Positions 60,406 through 64,000 of a stretch of DNA of 64,000 bases are shown one piece after another. Source of the stretch: CAYVTM01 sp964454645 (lineage in GTDB: Bacteria; Bacteroidota; Bacteroidia; Sphingobacteriales; Sphingobacteriaceae); NCBI GenBank assembly GCA_964454645.1, contig CAYVTM010000001.1, positions 1 to 64,000 on the forward strand. The letters run 5' to 3'. The notes beneath the pieces are model-generated. The model worked only from the letters and a program-made list of their open reading frames with translations, was not told the origin of the DNA and made no database searches. The translations under genes were made by a program, and so were the position numbers. Each line of letters begins with the position of its first letter. The stretch's first letter is position 1.

Positions 60406-62661
60406 ATGAGGGTATTGAGTATTTTACTTTTAATTTTGAGTTCAATGGATGTTTATGCCCAAGGTATAACAATCAAAGGTTCGGTACTATCGGGTGGTGA
60501 AGCGGTGCCTTATGCTGCTGTAAAAATTATGGGACTGGGCCAGGGGAAAATTTGTGACGGAGAGGGAATGTTTAGTTTCACGAATATTAAACCGGGAAAC
60601 TATACAGTCGAAACATCAGCTATCGGATACCTGAAATCATTGACGCAGATACAAGTCAGTACAACAAATGAGTATCTGAAAATTCATTTGAAAAAGGACC
60701 CTAAATTGGTTAACGAAGTAGTGATTACCGGAACCATGAAAGAGATGAGCCGTTCCGAAAGCCCGGTGCCCGTGGAGATCTATTCTTCAGCTTTCTTTCA
60801 AAAAAACCCCACACCGAGTTTATTCGATGCTTTACAAATTGTAAACGGAGTACGTCCGCAATTAAATTGTAATATCTGCAATACCGGCGATATACATATC
60901 AATGGAATGGAAGGCCCGTACACCGCTATCTTAATTGATGGAATGCCGATTGTAAGCAGTTTATCAAGTGTATATGGATTGAGTGGGATACCCAACAGTA
61001 TGGTCGAGCGTATTGAAATTGTCAAAGGACCGGCATCTACTTTATACGGCTCGGAAGCAGTAGGAGGTTTGATTAACGTAATTACCAAAGATCCGTTAAA
61101 AGCACCTCGCCTGACGGTAGATCTGAGTACAGGAACCTATCAGGATTTGAACGTTGATGCTGCTGCGAAATGGAATCTGGGGAATAAATGGAATGCCTTG
61201 TTTAGTGCCAATTACTATCGTTTCGATAAAATATGGGATATCAATAAGGATAATTTTACTGATATCACTTTACAAGATCGGGTTTCCGTTTTTAATAAAT
61301 GGGATGTTACGCGTAAAGAGGGTAGGGCTGCAAGCTTTGCATTAAGGTATGTTTATGAAGACCGCTGGGGAGGGGAATTGGATTGGACCCCCGAATTCAG
61401 AGGAGGGGACAGCATCTACGGAGAAAGTATTTACACCGAACGTATCGAATGGATAGGGAAGTATCAGTTACCAACCAAAGAGAAATTAACTTTGCAAACT
61501 TCCTGGAACTATCATTATCAGAATTCTTTTTACGGAACCACTTCTTACAATGCCTTGCAACGAATTTCTTTTGCACAACTGGTATATGATAAACGCATCA
61601 ATATGCGAAACGATTTTCTAGCGGGACTGGCGATGCGTCATACTTTCTATGATGATAATACTCCGGGTACGGCGAGTGCAGATACAAATAATTTTATAAA
61701 CAAACCCGAATCCGTTTATATGCCCGGGCTCTTTATACAAAACGAATACAGCATTAATGAATTTAATCGCTTGTTAGTAGCCGCACGTTTGGATTTACAT
61801 TCGGAACATGGTCCGATTATTACACCCCGGTTGAATTATAAATGGAACGATGCGCAAAGCAAACACATAGTACGATTAAGTGCAGGAAGCGGATTCAGGG
61901 TAGTGAATCTATTTACCGAAGATCATGCTGCATTAACCGGTGCCAGGGAAGTAGAAATAAAATCAGATTTAAAGCCCGAACAATCCTGGAATATGAATCT
62001 GAACCTTCAGAAATTTATCTTCTTAAGGAAAGGATTTATCAGTACCGATCTGTCAGTCTTTTACACTTACTTTACAAACCGTATCAATGGAGATTTTGAA
62101 ACCGATCCCGGAAAAATTATTTACGATAATTTGAATGGTTATGCGGTATCTAAAGGAGTATCGCTGAATGTTGACTGGAATTTTGAAATACCTTTGAAGG
62201 TAAGTGCAGGGATAACACTGATGGATGTCTATCAGCAAAACAAAGATTCCCTGGGTAATTACAAACGTATGGAGCAATTGTACGCTTCCGACTTTTCCGG
62301 AAATTTTATCATTACCTATCGTCTCGAGAAAGCAAAAATAAGTATCGACTATACGGGAAATGTTTACGGCCCGATGCCTTTACCGGTAGTCCCCAATGAT
62401 TTTCGTCCTGCCTATTCGAAATTATACAGCATTCAAAATATTCAGATCACCCGGAAATTTAAGTTCGGGATGGAGTTGTACACGGGAATCAAAAATATTT
62501 TAAACTTTATCCCCGATAACCCGATTTTACGACCTTTCGACCCTTTTGATAAAACGGTACATATTGATAATCCGAATGGATATATGTTTGATCCGGGATA
62601 TATGTACGCGCCTATACAAGGTATCCGTGGATTTGTCGGGCTACGTTATGTATTACATTAA
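60406..62661 (+). CDS. TonB-dependent receptor with N-terminal CarboxypepD-like domain
   Basis: The 751-residue protein has a signal peptide (ending MDVYAQG), a carboxypeptidase-regulatory-like domain (about 22-105, GSVLSGGEAVPYAAVKIMG), a plug (about 118-230, with NICNTGDIHINGMEGPYTAI, LIDGMPIVSSLSSV and RIEIVKGPASTLYGSEAVGG) and a 22-strand barrel to the end. It imports a bulky substrate with energy from TonB. The Cys-x-x-Cys pair in the plug (CNICNTG) is noteworthy. The palindrome at its promoter suggests control by metal; a role in uptake of iron, manganese or haem is inference. Its last 9 bases overlap the end of the phosphoesterase gene on the other strand. Confidence 0.93.
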   Translation: MRVLSILLLILSSMDVYAQGITIKGSVLSGGEAVPYAAVKIMGLGQGKICDGEGMFSFTNIKPGNYTVETSAIGYLKSLTQIQVSTTNEYLKIHLKKDPKLVNEVVITGTMKEMSRSESPVPVEIYSSAFFQKNPTPSLFDALQIVNGVRPQLNCNICNTGDIHINGMEGPYTAILIDGMPIVSSLSSVYGLSGIPNSMVERIEIVKGPASTLYGSEAVGGLINVITKDPLKAPRLTVDLSTGTYQDLNVDAAAKWNLGNKWNALFSANYYRFDKIWDINKDNFTDITLQDRVSVFNKWDVTRKEGRAASFALRYVYEDRWGGELDWTPEFRGGDSIYGESIYTERIEWIGKYQLPTKEKLTLQTSWNYHYQNSFYGTTSYNALQRISFAQLVYDKRINMRNDFLAGLAMRHTFYDDNTPGTASADTNNFINKPESVYMPGLFIQNEYSINEFNRLLVAARLDLHSEHGPIITPRLNYKWNDAQSKHIVRLSAGSGFRVVNLFTEDHAALTGAREVEIKSDLKPEQSWNMNLNLQKFIFLRKGFISTDLSVFYTYFTNRINGDFETDPGKIIYDNLNGYAVSKGVSLNVDWNFEIPLKVSAGITLMDVYQQNKDSLGNYKRMEQLYASDFSGNFIITYRLEKAKISIDYTGNVYGPMPLPVVPNDFRPAYSKLYSIQNIQITRKFKFGMELYTGIKNILNFIPDNPILRPFDPFDKTVHIDNPNGYMFDPGYMYAPIQGIRGFVGLRYVLH

Positions 62662-63636
62662 AGGAGTTTGTAAATCGAGTGGATACGTTCCGCCTTTACC
62701 GTATTTAATATAGGCGAACGGTGCATTTTGTAAGGTGCGGAAAGGCATATCGGTATTGATGAATTGCGTTACAATCGCAAAAGGGTTTTCTAAGATATGA
62801 ACCTGAATATATCCGTTGGGAGCGCCGAATTTTGCATTGGTTACTGAGCCTGCATTTAAAATAAGTGGTCCCTGGTCTCCACGCTCTTTTATTTCACGAC
62901 GTTCGAAATAATGAGTAGTTCCCGATAAGATCAAATCGCATTTATCGTAAACAATTTTTTTCTGCTCATCACTTAAATAATCAATCCAAAAGCCATAACG
63001 GGAATGAGCGCCGGTAATGATAATATCTTTCGGGCCTTTTTTAATACTCTTAACAGTGTTTACCAAGTAATTTCTGCTGTCTTTAGGAAAACCGATTTCC
63101 GGGTCGGCAGGTTCATCGGGATAATGCAAAGCGATCAGGTGAATAGTATATCCGTTTGCTTCAATCTTTGCATAGTATTCGCAATCGTTCGGGCGTATAT
63201 CGAGGTTTTCTCTCTTGCTCATATTGGTAGCCTTAAAGAGTTTGCCACCTTTGCCCCAATCGGCCTGACTATTTCCAAAATAATCGTTCTCCGCATCACC
63301 TACGATCGGGTAGAAGTTCTTATTCCACCACTCATCACGTATCAGATAAGAAACGAAATCGTTATCGTCGTTTTTTCTTACATGGTCGCCTAAGCCGACT
63401 ACAAACTTATCACCGCTTTCTGCTACCCATTTGCTCATGCGTGCCATGCGGATATCTTCCAAAGGATCTAAACCCTGATTATCGCTAATAATAGAAAATG
63501 AAAATGAAGCGCTTCGATCCAAATGATCGATACTGGCTACAGAAGGTAATATAACGGATTGGGTTTTTACGTTGCGTTCGAAGCTGCAAAGAAAAATTAA
63601 GGTAAATGATAAAATAAAAACAGCAATTGATCGCAT
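62653..63636 (-). CDS. secreted calcineurin-like metallophosphoesterase
   Basis: The 327-residue product has a signal peptide or lipoprotein-like start (MRSIAVFILSFTLIFLCSFE, with a Cys at residue 17) and the metal-binding motifs of calcineurin-like phosphoesterases: SIISDNQG in place of DxH, VGLGDHV, VGDAEND, TGAHSRYGF and SGTTHYFERRE. The first motif is DNQ and not DxH, so one metal ligand differs from the consensus. It ends inside the last 9 bases of the receptor gene, tail to tail. The substrate, probably a phosphoester outside the cytoplasm, is unknown. Confidence 0.85.
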   Translation of the reverse strand: MRSIAVFILSFTLIFLCSFERNVKTQSVILPSVASIDHLDRSASFSFSIISDNQGLDPLEDIRMARMSKWVAESGDKFVVGLGDHVRKNDDNDFVSYLIRDEWWNKNFYPIVGDAENDYFGNSQADWGKGGKLFKATNMSKRENLDIRPNDCEYYAKIEANGYTIHLIALHYPDEPADPEIGFPKDSRNYLVNTVKSIKKGPKDIIITGAHSRYGFWIDYLSDEQKKIVYDKCDLILSGTTHYFERREIKERGDQGPLILNAGSVTNAKFGAPNGYIQVHILENPFAIVTQFINTDMPFRTLQNAPFAYIKYGKGGTYPLDLQTPLM

Positions 63637-64000
63637 ATCGCTCCGTGTTATAGATAGATCTGAATTCGATGTTCAAACCTTGATATCTTCCTTGTACGGG
63701 GCTTGCTTTCAGAAAGTTGCAGGAAACACTCAAATTATTGTAAAATGTTGATTATCAATGAGAAAATTTTATTAAAGATGTTTTTGTTTTGATTAACAGG
63801 GTTTTAAGACTTAATCAAATGACCTATATAAAAGAATAATTTTGGGAGGGAGATTTTACGGACAGCACCCGGATCGTTTACTTTTTGAAACGAAAATTCA
63901 TTTTTCATACAAGAGTATATTAAAACTTAAGGGGGCTTCCGACTCTATGCGGCTTTCAAAATATGATGGAAAAGGAAGGGATCAAATCAAAAATTTTGCT
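63637..64000. other. window-end region, mostly non-coding
   Basis: After the phosphoesterase start there are 364 bases without a recognised gene. An open frame that runs off the right edge (63815-64000) is listed separately. No tRNA, terminator or clear promoter is seen. Confidence 0.4.
63815..64000 (+). CDS. open frame cut by the window end, possible partial gene or relic
   Basis: From just after a TAA at 63812-63814 the frame stays open for 62 codons to the window edge and reads protein-like text such as LGGRFYGQHPDRLLFETK and SMRLSKYDGKGRDQIKNFA. The only ATG in it is at 63947; TTG at 63842 is another possible start. I do not recognise a family. It may be the start of a gene, a relic, or a chance open stretch. 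Confidence 0.25.

Noticed and set aside
1..64000. CRISPR arrays, tRNA or rRNA genes, and insertion sequences
   Set aside because: I saw no regularly spaced repeats, no tRNA cloverleaf or CCA-ended gene, and no transposase motif; a dedicated search could still find a tRNA that I missed.

Overview
The window looks like chromosomal DNA of a free-living member of the Bacteroidota (a Cytophaga/Sphingobacteria/Chitinophaga-type lineage; I cannot name a genus). The signs are two secreted proteins ending in type IX secretion (T9SS) sorting domains, a PorV/PorQ-family outer-membrane protein, a TonB-dependent receptor, atpD-atpC standing as their own operon, a serine-palmitoyltransferase/cysteate-acyltransferase homologue of the Bacteroidota type, and repeated promoter-like TAnnTTTG boxes with TTTG/TTG about 19 bases upstream in place of the usual -35/-10 and Shine-Dalgarno signals. 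No rRNA, tRNA, CRISPR array, complete insertion sequence or prophage was seen.

Left part (1-18 kb): an acyl-ACP desaturase, then about 2 kb of small intact genes and gene fragments (DUF4406, VOC, a YdeI fragment joined to the start of a WYL-type regulator, and a C-terminal piece resembling abortive-infection proteins), a 2094-residue secreted beta-helix protein with a T9SS tail, an ATP-cone plus restriction-nuclease-like protein divergent from a beta-CASP metallo-hydrolase, the fused B12-dependent isobutyryl-CoA mutase IcmF, and an ECF sigma / membrane anti-sigma-like / outer-membrane barrel trio.

Middle part (18-42 kb): atpDC, an ABC transporter pair, a homocysteine S-methyltransferase-like gene, the acyltransferase of sphingolipid/sulfonolipid type, a small histone H1-like protein, a secreted trypsin-like protease, a peroxide defence locus (ahpC-ahpD divergent from oxyR), a minus-strand run dapA - DUF6913 - ligA - PorV/PorQ-like - ACP-phosphodiesterase-like, tyrS, a LuxE-like acyl-protein synthetase, a lipoprotein, and a minus-strand run AI-2E exporter family / BamA-like barrel / holin-like membrane protein / unknown protein. 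A 50-residue lmo0937-type membrane peptide follows.

Right part (42-64 kb): fourteen minus-strand genes from 59.5 down to 42.1 kb are packed with gaps of at most 57 bases. The upstream half (TPR protein, outer-membrane barrel, HU-CCDC81/SPOR protein, ExbB, ExbD, TonB-like protein, FolC) looks like a trans-envelope machine that parallels Tol-Pal. The downstream half is a signalling cluster (three histidine kinases, two lone receivers, a sigma-54 activator, a BrkB/YihY membrane protein). Finally a YiiX-like cysteine hydrolase and a TonB-dependent receptor diverge across a strong 24-base palindrome that resembles a DtxR/MntR-type metal operator, with a calcineurin-like phosphoesterase running into the receptor gene from the other side.

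The points I consider most worth following are the Tol-Pal-like operon, the palindrome between the receptor and hydrolase genes, the gene-fragment cluster at 1.1-3.1 kb, the ATP-cone nuclease and the three-kinase signalling cluster. I found no clearly new defence system or mobile element.
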